NCBI RefSeq assembly: GCF_030409835.1
Contig: NZ_JAUFQO010000004.1
Span: 310,001 to 374,000 of the forward strand
Origin: Lutimonas halocynthiae
GTDB lineage: Bacteria > Bacteroidota > Bacteroidia > Flavobacteriales > Flavobacteriaceae
Direction of reading: 5' to 3'
Length of the DNA: 64,000 nt
Shown here: positions 1 through 8,362 of the stretch, piece by piece
Position numbering within the stretch: the first letter of the stretch is position 1
Layout: each line of letters begins with the position of its first letter
Position numbers and translations under genes: made by a program
The notes under the pieces: generated by a model
Told to the model about the DNA's origin: nothing
The model's input: the letters and a program-made list of their open reading frames with translations, nothing else
Database searches by the model: none

Positions 1-1035
1 ATTAGAAAATTGACTAAAAATGAAGAACTGATCAAGGTATTATGCGGTCAGTATGGTGATTATGGTCTATCCCCAAAGCAAAGTAGTTTTTTTATGCACA
101 GTACGGTTGTGAAACATTATTTTGACGGTGGTAGCTTTCCTGTTGGAGGTTCTTCCCAAATAGTAAAAACCATAGACCCAATTATTGAAAATGCCGGTGG
201 AACAATTGTGATCAATGCTGATGTGGATAAGGTTTTAGTTGAAAAGAATAAGGCCATTGGTGTAATGATGAAAGATGGCAAAACGATTAAGGCCTCAAAT
301 ATTGTCAGCGGTGCAGGACTGATTACCACTTATGAAAGTTTAATTCCAAGTGAATTGGTTAAAAAACATGACTTAAAATCTCAATTGCAAAAGATTAACC
401 CATCCGTTTCTCATGCCTGTTTATATATCGGTCTTGAAGGAGAGCCTGATGCCTTAGATTTGCCCAAAACAAATTTATGGATATACCCAGAAGGAGAAAA
501 TCACGATGAAATAGTAGCCCGCTACCTTGAGGATATTGAACAAGACTTCCCGGTGATCTACGTATCTTTCCCGGCAGCTAAAGATCCGGATTGGACCAAC
601 AGATATCCTGGAAAAAGCACAATCGATATCATAACCTTACTACCCTATGACATTTTCACATCCTGGGAAGATTCCAAATGGATGAAAAGAGGAATTGATT
701 ATGAAACTTTTAAAGAAACAATCTCACAAAGATTACTTGAAAAATTATATGAACAGTTGCCTCAAGTCAAAGGAAAAATAACGCATTACGAGCTGGGCAC
801 ACCACTTTCTACAAAGCACTTTATGAATTATTCAAAAGGTGAGATTTATGGACTAGACCACAGTCCAAAAAGATTTCGTCAAAAGTTTCTGGTTCCCAGA
901 ACACCCATTAAAAACTTCTACCTTACCGGACAAGATATCGTCACTGCAGGCGTAGGGGGTGCCTTATTTTCTGGTCTCCTCACAGCTTCCGCCATGACAG
1001 GTAAAAACTTTATGAAGAAAATAGTTGGCTCGTGA
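1..1035 (+). CDS. Retinol-saturase/phytoene-desaturase-like FAD oxidoreductase (3' part)
   Basis: The frame is open to the left edge, so this is the C-terminal part (about 344 residues) of a longer gene; the TTG at 10 is not a credible start. The run YFDGGSFPVGG followed by a beta-alpha segment and GAGLITTYESL resembles the substrate and FAD-binding part of the CrtI/RetSat family (phytoene desaturases and all-trans-retinol 13,14-reductases). The C-terminal GQDIVTAGVGGALFSG is the usual closing FAD-contact segment. Members of this family are FAD enzymes that saturate or desaturate polyenes; the true substrate here cannot be told. The N-terminal dinucleotide-binding motif lies outside the window. 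The TGA stop falls inside the first arm of a perfect 20-bp hairpin. The next gene is convergent. Confidence 0.85.
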   Translation: MRKLTKNEELIKVLCGQYGDYGLSPKQSSFFMHSTVVKHYFDGGSFPVGGSSQIVKTIDPIIENAGGTIVINADVDKVLVEKNKAIGVMMKDGKTIKASNIVSGAGLITTYESLIPSELVKKHDLKSQLQKINPSVSHACLYIGLEGEPDALDLPKTNLWIYPEGENHDEIVARYLEDIEQDFPVIYVSFPAAKDPDWTNRYPGKSTIDIITLLPYDIFTSWEDSKWMKRGIDYETFKETISQRLLEKLYEQLPQVKGKITHYELGTPLSTKHFMNYSKGEIYGLDHSPKRFRQKFLVPRTPIKNFYLTGQDIVTAGVGGALFSGLLTASAMTGKNFMKKIVGS

Positions 1036-1074
1036 AGCCTTCGGAGGTGAACCCTTCACCTCCGAAGGCTTCAC
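1032..1074. repeat. Perfect 20-bp inverted repeat over the stop codon of the first gene
   Basis: Arms 1032-1051 and 1055-1074 are exact reverse complements with a three-base CCC loop. The arm begins GTGAAGCCTTCGGAGGTGAA, and the TGA stop at 1033-1035 is part of it. There is no U-tract, so it is not a classic intrinsic terminator, though it sits between convergent genes and could block transcription or stabilise the 3' end of the mRNA. It belongs to the GTGA repeat family also seen at about 18.68 kb and 33.37 kb. Confidence 0.85.
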
Positions 1075-1077
1075 TTG

Positions 1078-1133
1078 CGAGGTGATCGGAGGTGAGGTGC
1101 TCACTTCCGATCACCTCACCTCCGATCACCTCG
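1078..1133. repeat. Second near-perfect 22-bp inverted repeat (GTGA family)
   Basis: Arms 1078-1099 and 1112-1133 are exact reverse complements around a 12-base loop (1100-1111). The arm is built from GAGGTGATCGGAG followed by GTGAGGTG, close to the 15-bp unit repeated at 33366-33410. It ends four bases before the stop codon of the convergent GH20 gene, so the two genes are separated almost only by hairpins. Confidence 0.85.
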
Positions 1134-1136
1134 AGA

Positions 1137-3038
1137 TTATTTAACTCTTGCTTCCAAATCCTTACGACTAATATGCAACAATCTTCCGATTGAATTTCCG
1201 TCTCTGAAAGATTGGGCTCTTAAACTAAGGTCACCAGCCGGAATTTCGAAAGGTCCCTCATATTTAATTCCAGTAGCTATTGGATAGGCATTGTCAATAG
1301 CGTAATACATTTCAATATCTTCAAACGGATTCTTTAACTCACACATGAGTTTTCTACCTTCATTATAAACCCGAACTTCAGGTTCATAAATTGTTTTCGC
1401 CACATTGATACCCTTCTGGTCAAATCTACTAAAATGAGATTCTGTTCTTCTAACAAAGCCTTCCCAATCCTTACTTTCTTTAGTACTCCATAATGCTTCA
1501 GATATGGCGAATGCTCTTGGGTAGGTCATGTAAAATGCATACGAAATACTCGGAACTGCTTCAGTCCAAAGATTCCCTTGCCCGCCTAAAATCAATTCAG
1601 GGTCTAAAACGAAATCTGGTACCGGTTCAAAACTGTAGGCTTTTTTAAGCGATAAATCAGAATAAATTTTATTCTCAACGCTATAATCTCCTTGCGTAAA
1701 GTCAAGGTATGTAAATTCATTTGGCGTCATGACTACCTTATGGCCAAGCCCCACGGCTTCAATTCCGCCTTTAGTTCCTCTCCAACTCATAACAGCTGCT
1801 CCATCGGCCAGCCCCCCGTCAAGGATTTCATCCCATCCGATCATTTTCTTTCCTTTGCTACTAATAATTTTTTCGACGCGTTTTACGAAATAACTTTGCA
1901 ATGCTTTGCCATCTTCTATGCCATTCTTTGCCATGAATTCCTGCACCTTTGCATCTTCTTCCCAATACCCATGATACGCTTCATCTCCACCCATGTGGAT
2001 ATATTCTCCTGGAAACAGATCTGCAACCTCTCCGAAGAGCATATCTAAGAAAGCATATACAGCAGGATCAGCAGGGTTTAAGGTGTTTTCAATATTCATT
2101 TTGAACTTACCATTACCATACCAGTCTACAAATTTTGCACCCGGGTTTACCATTTTGTATTCTTTCTTGGTTGAATACTGAGGATAAGCCGCCAGTAAAG
2201 CCATGCTATGACCTGGTACATCAATTTCTGGAACGATAGTAATGTTTCTCTCAGCAGCATAGGCTATTACATCCTTAATTTGCTCTTGCGTATAGAAGCC
2301 ACCATAAGTAGCTTTTTCAGATTTTTTAGGTGCAGCCCTTCCAGCCCCAAATTTACCATGTCGTTCTACTCTCCACGCTCCTACTTCAGTTAGTTTTGGA
2401 AAAGTTTTGATCTCAATTCTCCAACCTTGGTCATCTGTTAGGTGCCAGTGAAAAACATTCATTTTATAGGCTGCCATTTGATCCAGATAAGCCTTGACCT
2501 CATCAACAGTAAAAAAGTGTCTACTTACATCGAGCATGAGTCCTCTCCATCCAAATCTTGGAAAATCTTCAATGATACAAGTCTGAATTTCAATAGGAGC
2601 TACAACTCCTTCTTCTGATGTTGTTCTTGAAAGTGGCAGTAATTGTTTTAAGGTTTGAATACCGTTAAATGTCCCTGCTTTTGTATTGGCCATCAACAGA
2701 ATACCGCCTTCTTCTATTACGAGCTGGTATCCTTCATTGCCAAGCGTATCAAGAGCTGTTTCATGAAATCCAATTCGCAAACTTTTTACAATTGTACTAT
2801 CTCCTGTTATTTGAGACAGGTTAATTCCAATTTCTTTAAGGTCTGACTTTAAAAATTCAACTTGCCTGCTTAAATCATCGCTTTCAGAAAGGAGAACAAG
2901 ACTCATGTTTTGATCAATAATCAAACTACCTTCAGAGGCTTCATATGAAACAGGTGCAGGAATAATTTGATGTTGGGCCCGTACCATTGAATGGGAAAAA
3001 AACAATAGGATTATCAGTAAGGAATAAAATCTTTTCAT
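1137..3038 (-). CDS. Secreted beta-N-acetylhexosaminidase (GH20)
   Basis: Glycoside hydrolase family 20 enzyme that releases terminal N-acetylglucosamine or N-acetylgalactosamine from chitooligosaccharides or glycans. The start is placed at the Met before KRFYSLLIILLFF, giving 633 residues with a Sec signal peptide cleaved near SMVRAQ; the frame extends 20 codons further upstream but those residues would precede the signal peptide. Residues about 25-160 form the GH20b-type N-terminal domain, followed by the TIM barrel (FGWRGLMLDVSRHFF, FHWHLTDDQGWR). HMGGDE at about 348-353 contains the catalytic Asp-Glu pair of the substrate-assisted mechanism. A short C-terminal beta region ends the protein. 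It lies downstream of a GH3 gene on the same strand but a strong terminator separates them. Confidence 0.93.
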   Translation of the reverse strand: MKRFYSLLIILLFFSHSMVRAQHQIIPAPVSYEASEGSLIIDQNMSLVLLSESDDLSRQVEFLKSDLKEIGINLSQITGDSTIVKSLRIGFHETALDTLGNEGYQLVIEEGGILLMANTKAGTFNGIQTLKQLLPLSRTTSEEGVVAPIEIQTCIIEDFPRFGWRGLMLDVSRHFFTVDEVKAYLDQMAAYKMNVFHWHLTDDQGWRIEIKTFPKLTEVGAWRVERHGKFGAGRAAPKKSEKATYGGFYTQEQIKDVIAYAAERNITIVPEIDVPGHSMALLAAYPQYSTKKEYKMVNPGAKFVDWYGNGKFKMNIENTLNPADPAVYAFLDMLFGEVADLFPGEYIHMGGDEAYHGYWEEDAKVQEFMAKNGIEDGKALQSYFVKRVEKIISSKGKKMIGWDEILDGGLADGAAVMSWRGTKGGIEAVGLGHKVVMTPNEFTYLDFTQGDYSVENKIYSDLSLKKAYSFEPVPDFVLDPELILGGQGNLWTEAVPSISYAFYMTYPRAFAISEALWSTKESKDWEGFVRRTESHFSRFDQKGINVAKTIYEPEVRVYNEGRKLMCELKNPFEDIEMYYAIDNAYPIATGIKYEGPFEIPAGDLSLRAQSFRDGNSIGRLLHISRKDLEARVK

Positions 3039-3123
3039 GTAGTTAAATATTTGGTGCGAATACATTTTTTTTTGCGCAGTGAAAATACTCGAATTCAATA
3101 AATTAAACTAAAGTTTGAAACAA

Positions 3124-3157
3124 AAAAAATACAGGTCGATACCTTCCTGTATTTTTT
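3124..3157 (-). terminator. Intrinsic terminator of the first GH3 gene
   Basis: A perfect 12-bp stem (AAAAAATACAGG, 3124-3135, with CCTGTATTTTTT, 3146-3157) and a 10-base loop, 38 bases after the stop of the GH3 gene. Read on the minus strand the stem runs into a T-tract, as expected for Rho-independent termination. It separates the GH3 gene from the GH20 gene. Confidence 0.85.
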
Positions 3158-3195
3158 CACTCTAATCTCACTTAATCTAATCAACTTATTCTGTT

Positions 3196-5178
3196 TTAAT
3201 TCATACCAACTATCTCTAATTGATACGTAAGCCCGTATCCAAATTCATATAAGGGATCTTTTGAATCATAAGGGACATCCTCTTTTTGATTTTCTACTGC
3301 TTCCCATGAAGAAGGCAATTCAAATGGAAGCTTCCCTTCAGGGCTTCGTAGACCAAAAAGCACCTGATTTAAGACCTCATCTGACAGTCCAAAATCGACC
3401 AATAAGGCACCGCTCGCTTCTGAAATCTCAGTTAAAATGGCGGCTCTATCCAAATTAGCAACAACAATTGATGGCTTTTTCGATATCAAATCAAGAATTT
3501 CCTTTTTCTCTTCCTCGCTATAGTATAACCTTCCCTGATGGAAATAACTTTCAAGAAAATAATCATCTCTCTCGTCATATGGTGTTTTGATTCTTTTTAA
3601 AATCACATCTGCTTCTAATGGACTCGAAACAAGCTCTCCGAATTCACCTAACACCTTGTTATCCATTAAGCCTTCAGCATAAATCTTGGTTCCCTTTTTT
3701 AAAGGAAGTATGTTATCATTCTTCAAAAGCACCGTGGATTTTGCCTGAGCTATTCTACCCAATTCTCTGAACGTTTCTTTACCAGCTCTTTTATTTGCAG
3801 CTTCTTCATTTGTATACGGATCGTCAAAAAGACCCAATCTAAATTTATCTCTCATGATTCGCTTTACCGACTGGTCAATTCTCGATTCAGTCAATTGACC
3901 TGTTTTTACGAGCTCAATAATCAATTCCGGACTGCTCTCTCCACCAAATTGATCACAACCTGCATCAATTACTTTTTTAGTTCTTTGCAAAGGACTGAGA
4001 TCCTCAACACCCCAGGCACGTGCATCACCAACGGCAGTGCCATTGACAATATTCCAATCTGTACATATTACTCCGTCAAAGCCATATTTCTCTCTTAGCA
4101 TCGTTGTAATGATGGTTTTATTAAAAGCGAAGGCTACATTTTCATCAGTCTGATCAATTGGAATACCATAATAAGGCATGATCTGTGCAGTTTTTGCAGG
4201 AAAAGCGCCTTTTTCGAACGGTATTAAATGGTAGTCAAAATTATCTCCTGGATACACTTGATTCTTTCCATAGGGAAAGTGAGCATCTTCTCCTTTTTCC
4301 TGAGGCCCCCCTCCTGAAAAATGCTTCGTCATACAAGCAACACTCTCAGACCCAAGAGAATCTCCTTGAAATCCTAAAACATAGGCTTTGGTCATCATTG
4401 CCGATAATTCAGCATCTTCACCAAAAGTACCGTTTGAACGTCCCCATCTTGGTTCAGTTGCCAAATCGGCCATAGGATGAAGCGCCAATCTGATTCCGGT
4501 TGCCAAATATTCTTGCCTAGCAATATTTCCAAACTCCCTTACTAAAAGTGTATCTCTTGTAGCTGATAGACCCAATGATGTAGGCCATTGTGAAAAGGTT
4601 GGCGTACTTAAACCAGCTCCGGGATTGTGCTCCGAACCATGTCTGGGATCAGAAGCTATAGTAATCGGAATACCTAATCTCGTTTTCTCTCCAATAAGCT
4701 GTACATTATTATTATATCTGGCTAAAATATTTGCTGGGTGTGCATGTATGATATTGAAGCTATTCATCTTCCTGTTAATCAGCATCTCAGAACTCGAAGG
4801 CATCAAAGTGGCCATCATAATATCTAAAGAGTTTGATGTAAAAAACGGTTTATCTATAGGGCGACCTTCAGGGGTCATTCCAATCATTGTGATAAACATA
4901 CTTCCGGCTTTTTCTTCTAAAGACATCTGAGATACGAGATCATTAACCCGATCTTCAACTGACAATCTACTATCTTCATAGGCATCGAGTTTTCCATTTT
5001 TATTTAGATCTCTGAATTTATGCCCATCAATATTCAATTCAATGGCTTTTTTACCCAATTTTGCGTAATTGTCACTTGCCTTACTAGACGTGCGGCTATA
5101 CCCTATAAAACCGGCAAGAAGCAGTAAAACAAGCACAGCACTTAGTACTATCCCGATAATTTTGAAAATCTTTTTCAT
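3196..5178 (-). CDS. GH3 glycoside hydrolase with N-terminal membrane anchor and EF-hand-like loop
   Basis: Glycoside hydrolase family 3 protein, probably an exo-acting beta-glucosidase or related enzyme of the cell envelope. Start chosen at MKKIFKI (660 residues); the longer frame would run through the promoter and operator. Residues 5-25 form a hydrophobic signal or anchor helix. Residues 57-68 match a calcium-binding EF-hand loop (D57-x-N-x-N-G-x-L-D65-x-x-E68). The (beta/alpha)8 domain follows, with ASDPRHGSE near 175-183, KHFSGGG near 285-291 and the likely nucleophile Asp374 in VICTDWN. The second alpha/beta sandwich domain (VLLKNDNILPL onward) completes the usual two-domain layout; no Fn3 domain is obvious. 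The promoter carries the ATTGTGT/ACACAAT palindrome shared with the other GH3 gene and abuts the divergent Nudix regulator. Confidence 0.9.
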   Translation of the reverse strand: MKKIFKIIGIVLSAVLVLLLLAGFIGYSRTSSKASDNYAKLGKKAIELNIDGHKFRDLNKNGKLDAYEDSRLSVEDRVNDLVSQMSLEEKAGSMFITMIGMTPEGRPIDKPFFTSNSLDIMMATLMPSSSEMLINRKMNSFNIIHAHPANILARYNNNVQLIGEKTRLGIPITIASDPRHGSEHNPGAGLSTPTFSQWPTSLGLSATRDTLLVREFGNIARQEYLATGIRLALHPMADLATEPRWGRSNGTFGEDAELSAMMTKAYVLGFQGDSLGSESVACMTKHFSGGGPQEKGEDAHFPYGKNQVYPGDNFDYHLIPFEKGAFPAKTAQIMPYYGIPIDQTDENVAFAFNKTIITTMLREKYGFDGVICTDWNIVNGTAVGDARAWGVEDLSPLQRTKKVIDAGCDQFGGESSPELIIELVKTGQLTESRIDQSVKRIMRDKFRLGLFDDPYTNEEAANKRAGKETFRELGRIAQAKSTVLLKNDNILPLKKGTKIYAEGLMDNKVLGEFGELVSSPLEADVILKRIKTPYDERDDYFLESYFHQGRLYYSEEEKKEILDLISKKPSIVVANLDRAAILTEISEASGALLVDFGLSDEVLNQVLFGLRSPEGKLPFELPSSWEAVENQKEDVPYDSKDPLYEFGYGLTYQLEIVGMN

Positions 5179-5200
5179 TTCATAATTTATTTTACTGATA

Positions 5201-5232
5201 CAAATATATATAAAAGCTTTATTGTGTACAAA
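5201..5232 (-). promoter_or_regulatory. Promoter of the first GH3 gene
   Basis: On the minus strand TTTG (5229-5232), a 20-base spacer and TATATTTG (5201-5208) match the Bacteroidota housekeeping promoter (TTTG-N19-21-TAnnTTTG). The -33 box is inside the palindromic operator, so a bound regulator should block sigma factor contact directly. Confidence 0.75.
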
Positions 5233-5241
5233 TGACACAAT
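5221..5241. promoter_or_regulatory. Palindromic operator 1 between GH3 and the Nudix regulator
   Basis: Perfect 7-bp inverted arms, ATTGTGT and ACACAAT, separated by 7 bp. The same palindrome, with A and ATG also kept next to the arms in the spacer, occurs at 8335-8355 before the second GH3 gene. Its place in the divergent GH3/Nudix intergenic region suggests that the Nudix regulator binds it and may also control itself. That binding is inference. Confidence 0.7.
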
Positions 5242-5251
5242 CTTTTTTTTA

Positions 5252-5259
5252 TATATTTG
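5252..5259 (+). promoter_or_regulatory. -7 box before the Nudix regulator
   Basis: TATATTTG fits the Bacteroidota TAnnTTTG box, 10 bases downstream of the operator. No -33 box at the standard spacing is visible. It lies only five bases before the chosen ATG, so the transcript would be nearly leaderless or translation would begin at the later ATG (5292). Confidence 0.45.
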
Positions 5260-5264
5260 TTATT

Positions 5265-6035
5265 ATGAAAAATAAGCCATCACTTTTGACTATGAACTTT
5301 TCGGAACTTTTTGTTCCTGGCCTATCCGTTGATTGTGTAATCATCGGTTTTGAAGATCATAAATTAAAAATATTGATTCTTAAATGGAATTCAGATATCG
5401 ATGGCTGGGCACTACCTGGAGGCTTTGTTTTAAAAAACGAAGACTTGGATAAAGCAGCTATACGAGTCTTAAAAGAACGAACTGGGGTTGAACTTCCTTT
5501 TCTCGAGCAATTCAAAACTTTTGGAAACTTAGACAGAGGTAAGAGAAATAATGCTCTCGAAAAGGTTAAGATTGACGGCATAACACCAGAACATATAGAA
5601 TGGATGAATCAACGGTTTATCTCCACAGGCTATGTGTCTCTTGTTGACATAAAAAAGTGTGACCCGAGACCAGACATACTTAGTGAAAAGATAGATTGGA
5701 TTGCCTTAGATGAATTACCGAATCTAATCTTAGATCACAAACACATTGTAAAAAAGGCCATCAGTTTTATAAAGAATCAGATCAACTATTTACCGATTGG
5801 AATCACTTTGCTTCCCGAAAGGTTTACGATGAAAGAATTACAATTATTGTACGAATCAATACTTGAGAAAAAACTGGACAGAGGTAACTTCCAAAGAAAA
5901 ATGCTCAAACTAGATATCTTTAACAGGCACGAAAAACACTTGGAAGGAGGCGCCCATAAAGCGCCTTATTTATATTCTTTTGATCATGAAAAATATAATA
6001 AACTTCTGGAACAGGGATTTAGTTTTAATTCTTGA
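5265..6035 (+). CDS. Nudix-fold transcriptional regulator (NrtR/AraR-like)
   Basis: Residues about 15-150 are a Nudix domain and about 155-256 a C-terminal winged-helix-like domain (YLPIGITLLPERFTMKELQLLYESIL, FQRKMLKLDIF), the layout of Nudix-related regulators such as NrtR and the arabinose regulator AraR of Bacteroides. The Nudix box is degenerate: in G-x5-E-x7-R-E-U-x-E-E-x-G-U the first Glu after Arg is Val68 and the last Glu is Arg72, so hydrolysis is unlikely and the domain probably senses a ligand. Start taken at 5265 because an upstream ATG at 5232 lies inside the operator; ATG at 5292 is also possible. It is divergent from one GH3 gene and convergent with the other, both carrying the same operator, so it probably controls their use of a sugar. 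The effector is unknown. Confidence 0.85.
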   Translation: MKNKPSLLTMNFSELFVPGLSVDCVIIGFEDHKLKILILKWNSDIDGWALPGGFVLKNEDLDKAAIRVLKERTGVELPFLEQFKTFGNLDRGKRNNALEKVKIDGITPEHIEWMNQRFISTGYVSLVDIKKCDPRPDILSEKIDWIALDELPNLILDHKHIVKKAISFIKNQINYLPIGITLLPERFTMKELQLLYESILEKKLDRGNFQRKMLKLDIFNRHEKHLEGGAHKAPYLYSFDHEKYNKLLEQGFSFNS

Positions 6036-6075
6036 TCTTCAATTTCCACTCACTATTAATTTCAATTTTTTATGC

Positions 6076-8328
6076 TTATTTTATCTGAAATGAATCTGTA
6101 AGCAAATTACTTTCTAATGAATTAGCTCCAACATATAATTCATATTCCATCTCTTCAACCTTCCATTGTTTAGCCTCCGGATCATACCAAGCTATATCCT
6201 GAACATTAAGCTCAAACTCAACTGTTTTTGTTTCTCCGGGTTCAAGACGTATCTTATCAAAGCCTCGAAGTAATTTTACCGGTCGGTCTATACTTGAGTT
6301 CTTGAAGCCCACATAAAGCTGTACTATTTCTTCTCCGGCCACATCTCCTGAATTTGTCACATTCACCTTGGCTTTCAATACACCTTCCTTGTTTAATTCA
6401 GCATTCATGATCTCGAGCTTAGCGTATTCATAAGTAGTATAGCTTAATCCAAAACCAAATGGGTAAGCCACTTCGATATTTTTTTTATCAAAAAGAGTAT
6501 ATCCATGATAATATCCATAGTCAATTTTGAGCGTATAGGGATTGAAATAAGGATAGTCCGAATCGTTTCTTGCGATTGAAAAAGGTAGTTTACCACTTGG
6601 ATTGACTTTCCCGTACAAAACATTTGCGAGTGCCGTTCCTCCTTCCATTCCACCATACCATGCAAAAACAATTGAGGCCACGTTTGGCTCCCAAGCATTC
6701 ATGTTGATAGCACTTCCTCCAACATAAACAACCACAATGTCTTTGTTTACCGCAGAAACTGCTTGAATAAGGGCTTCATCCTCAGGCAGCAATTTTAAAC
6801 TTTCCCTGTCACCACCAATTCCTTTTTTACCAACCAACTTTCCGGCCTTAGCCGACCCTTCCATATCGCCGTTAATATTTATATATTCTCCCTCATCTTC
6901 GAAAGTATAACCCACAACAAGTATTACTTGATCTGCTTCTTTTGCCTTTTCTGCTGCTATTTTTGTGTCAGGCCCATCATATAATACCACTTCATTTTGT
7001 AAACTCTCATTTAAGGCACTGATGCCTTCATAAGGAGTTGTTATATTCAAAGATGTAGAATTACTACTGGCAACATCTCCTGTGTTTTCCATATTCGCCA
7101 ACCTGCCCAGTACCAACACCTTTTGTCCTATTTCAGAAGTCAATGGTAACACCTTATCGTTCTTTATAAGGACCATACTCTTTTCTGCAGCAATTCTTGC
7201 CAACGTTACATGCGACTCCTTCTCTATCTCTTCATGTCCATAAGTTTCCTGGTCATTACTAAAAGCATATTTAAGTCGGGTTTTAAGGGTCCGGGTAACG
7301 ATTTTATCAATATCAGCTTCACTGATTTCTCCATTTTCTATGCCCTCTTCTAATACATCATATTTATAGACTTGCTGGTATGGCATTTCAACATCAAGCC
7401 CTGCTTTTACACTACCAATAGCATCATAGGTTCCGTTAAACCAATCTGAAGACACGAATCCTTCAAAACCCCATTCTTCTCTCAAGATATCATTCAAGAG
7501 ATACTTATTATTTGCAAGATACTCTCCCCTTGCCTTATTGTAAGCACTCATTATGGAAGCAGGTTTTCCTACTTGAATTGTTTTCTTAAAGTGAGGTAAA
7601 TACACCTCCCTTAAGGTTCTTTCATCAAGATTGACATCGACAACAAATCTTGAATTATCAAGACTATTCAAAGCAAAATGCTTTGGACAGGCCATTACAT
7701 TGTGTTTTTCAATTCCTTTCACTGCAGCCACACCAAATTCACCCAGCAACCAAGGATCTTCACCATAGGTTTCCTGTGCTCTTCCCCATGCAGGATGGCG
7801 CAAAAGATTTATACAAGGTGTCGCAGCATAATTTACTTTATTGGCTCTCATCTCAATAGCAATCACCTCATTGATCCTTTCTTCTAAATCAACATCCCAA
7901 CTCGCACCTCTGGCCATACCAACCGGAAAAGTTGTTACGCTGTAAATCCCATGATCCATAACCCTTGCCCCTCTTGGGCCATCTGACAATACCCATGGTG
8001 GAATATGTAATCTGTCGTTTCCACCTGCATACACATGAGGAAATCTTTCCTTTAACAAAAACCCAATACCCAGTTTCGGGATTTGCCACATTTTCTCACC
8101 ATACATTTGGTCAATCTTCTCTTCAAGTGTCATTTGGCTTACCAAATCTTCTGCCAGCTTCGCATAGCCCTCTTCATCTGATGGTTCTACCAAAAGCTCT
8201 TTATTGGCTTGTAAATCATACATATTATAATTGACGCTTTTATAATATACCCCTCCGGCGAGTAGCAGAATTAACAGTAAAACGATCCCAAAACCCTTTA
8301 AGATTTTAATTGCAATTTTCTTCATCAA
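6076..8328 (-). CDS. GH3 beta-glucosidase (BglX-like) with Fn3-like C-terminus
   Basis: A 750-residue family 3 glycoside hydrolase. Residues 5-30 are a signal anchor helix. The catalytic barrel shows LSDGPRGAR (about 114-122), KHFALNS (216-222), MSAYN (260-264) and FVSSDWFNG with nucleophile Asp295. The second sandwich domain follows (VLIKNDKVLPL onward) with GGSAINMN and FAWYGGMEGG segments. The last 100 residues form a fibronectin III-like domain (VNVTNSGDVAGEEIVQLYVG), usual in BglX-type beta-glucosidases and beta-xylosidases. Substrate is likely a beta-linked glucoside but cannot be fixed from sequence. A copy of the ATTGTGT/ACACAAT operator is directly upstream, so it should be co-regulated with the other GH3 gene. 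It faces the Nudix gene with 40 bp between the stops. Confidence 0.93.
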   Translation of the reverse strand: MMKKIAIKILKGFGIVLLLILLLAGGVYYKSVNYNMYDLQANKELLVEPSDEEGYAKLAEDLVSQMTLEEKIDQMYGEKMWQIPKLGIGFLLKERFPHVYAGGNDRLHIPPWVLSDGPRGARVMDHGIYSVTTFPVGMARGASWDVDLEERINEVIAIEMRANKVNYAATPCINLLRHPAWGRAQETYGEDPWLLGEFGVAAVKGIEKHNVMACPKHFALNSLDNSRFVVDVNLDERTLREVYLPHFKKTIQVGKPASIMSAYNKARGEYLANNKYLLNDILREEWGFEGFVSSDWFNGTYDAIGSVKAGLDVEMPYQQVYKYDVLEEGIENGEISEADIDKIVTRTLKTRLKYAFSNDQETYGHEEIEKESHVTLARIAAEKSMVLIKNDKVLPLTSEIGQKVLVLGRLANMENTGDVASSNSTSLNITTPYEGISALNESLQNEVVLYDGPDTKIAAEKAKEADQVILVVGYTFEDEGEYININGDMEGSAKAGKLVGKKGIGGDRESLKLLPEDEALIQAVSAVNKDIVVVYVGGSAINMNAWEPNVASIVFAWYGGMEGGTALANVLYGKVNPSGKLPFSIARNDSDYPYFNPYTLKIDYGYYHGYTLFDKKNIEVAYPFGFGLSYTTYEYAKLEIMNAELNKEGVLKAKVNVTNSGDVAGEEIVQLYVGFKNSSIDRPVKLLRGFDKIRLEPGETKTVEFELNVQDIAWYDPEAKQWKVEEMEYELYVGANSLESNLLTDSFQIK

Positions 8329-8334
8329 TAATTT

Positions 8335-8355
8335 ATTGTGTATTTATGACACAAT
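8335..8355. promoter_or_regulatory. Palindromic operator 2 before the second GH3 gene
   Basis: ATTGTGT, 7 bp, ACACAAT: the same arms as at 5221-5241, and the shared bases extend to A after the left arm and ATG before the right arm. It lies between the -7 box and the start codon, that is about +1 to +20 of the expected transcript, a position fit for a transcriptional roadblock. Confidence 0.7.
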
Positions 8356-8362
8356 ACTACAA

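Noticed and set aside
10-1035. TTG at 10 as the true start of the first gene
   Set aside because: The frame continues to the edge and the family needs an N-terminal FAD-binding domain that would lie upstream.
3039-3195. A third copy of the GH3 operator before the GH20 gene
   Set aside because: The region was read on both strands and has no ATTGTGT/ACACAAT palindrome; GH20 is not placed in the regulon.
4185-4475. 96-codon plus-strand frame
   Set aside because: Antisense to the conserved GH3 catalytic domain and without its own features.
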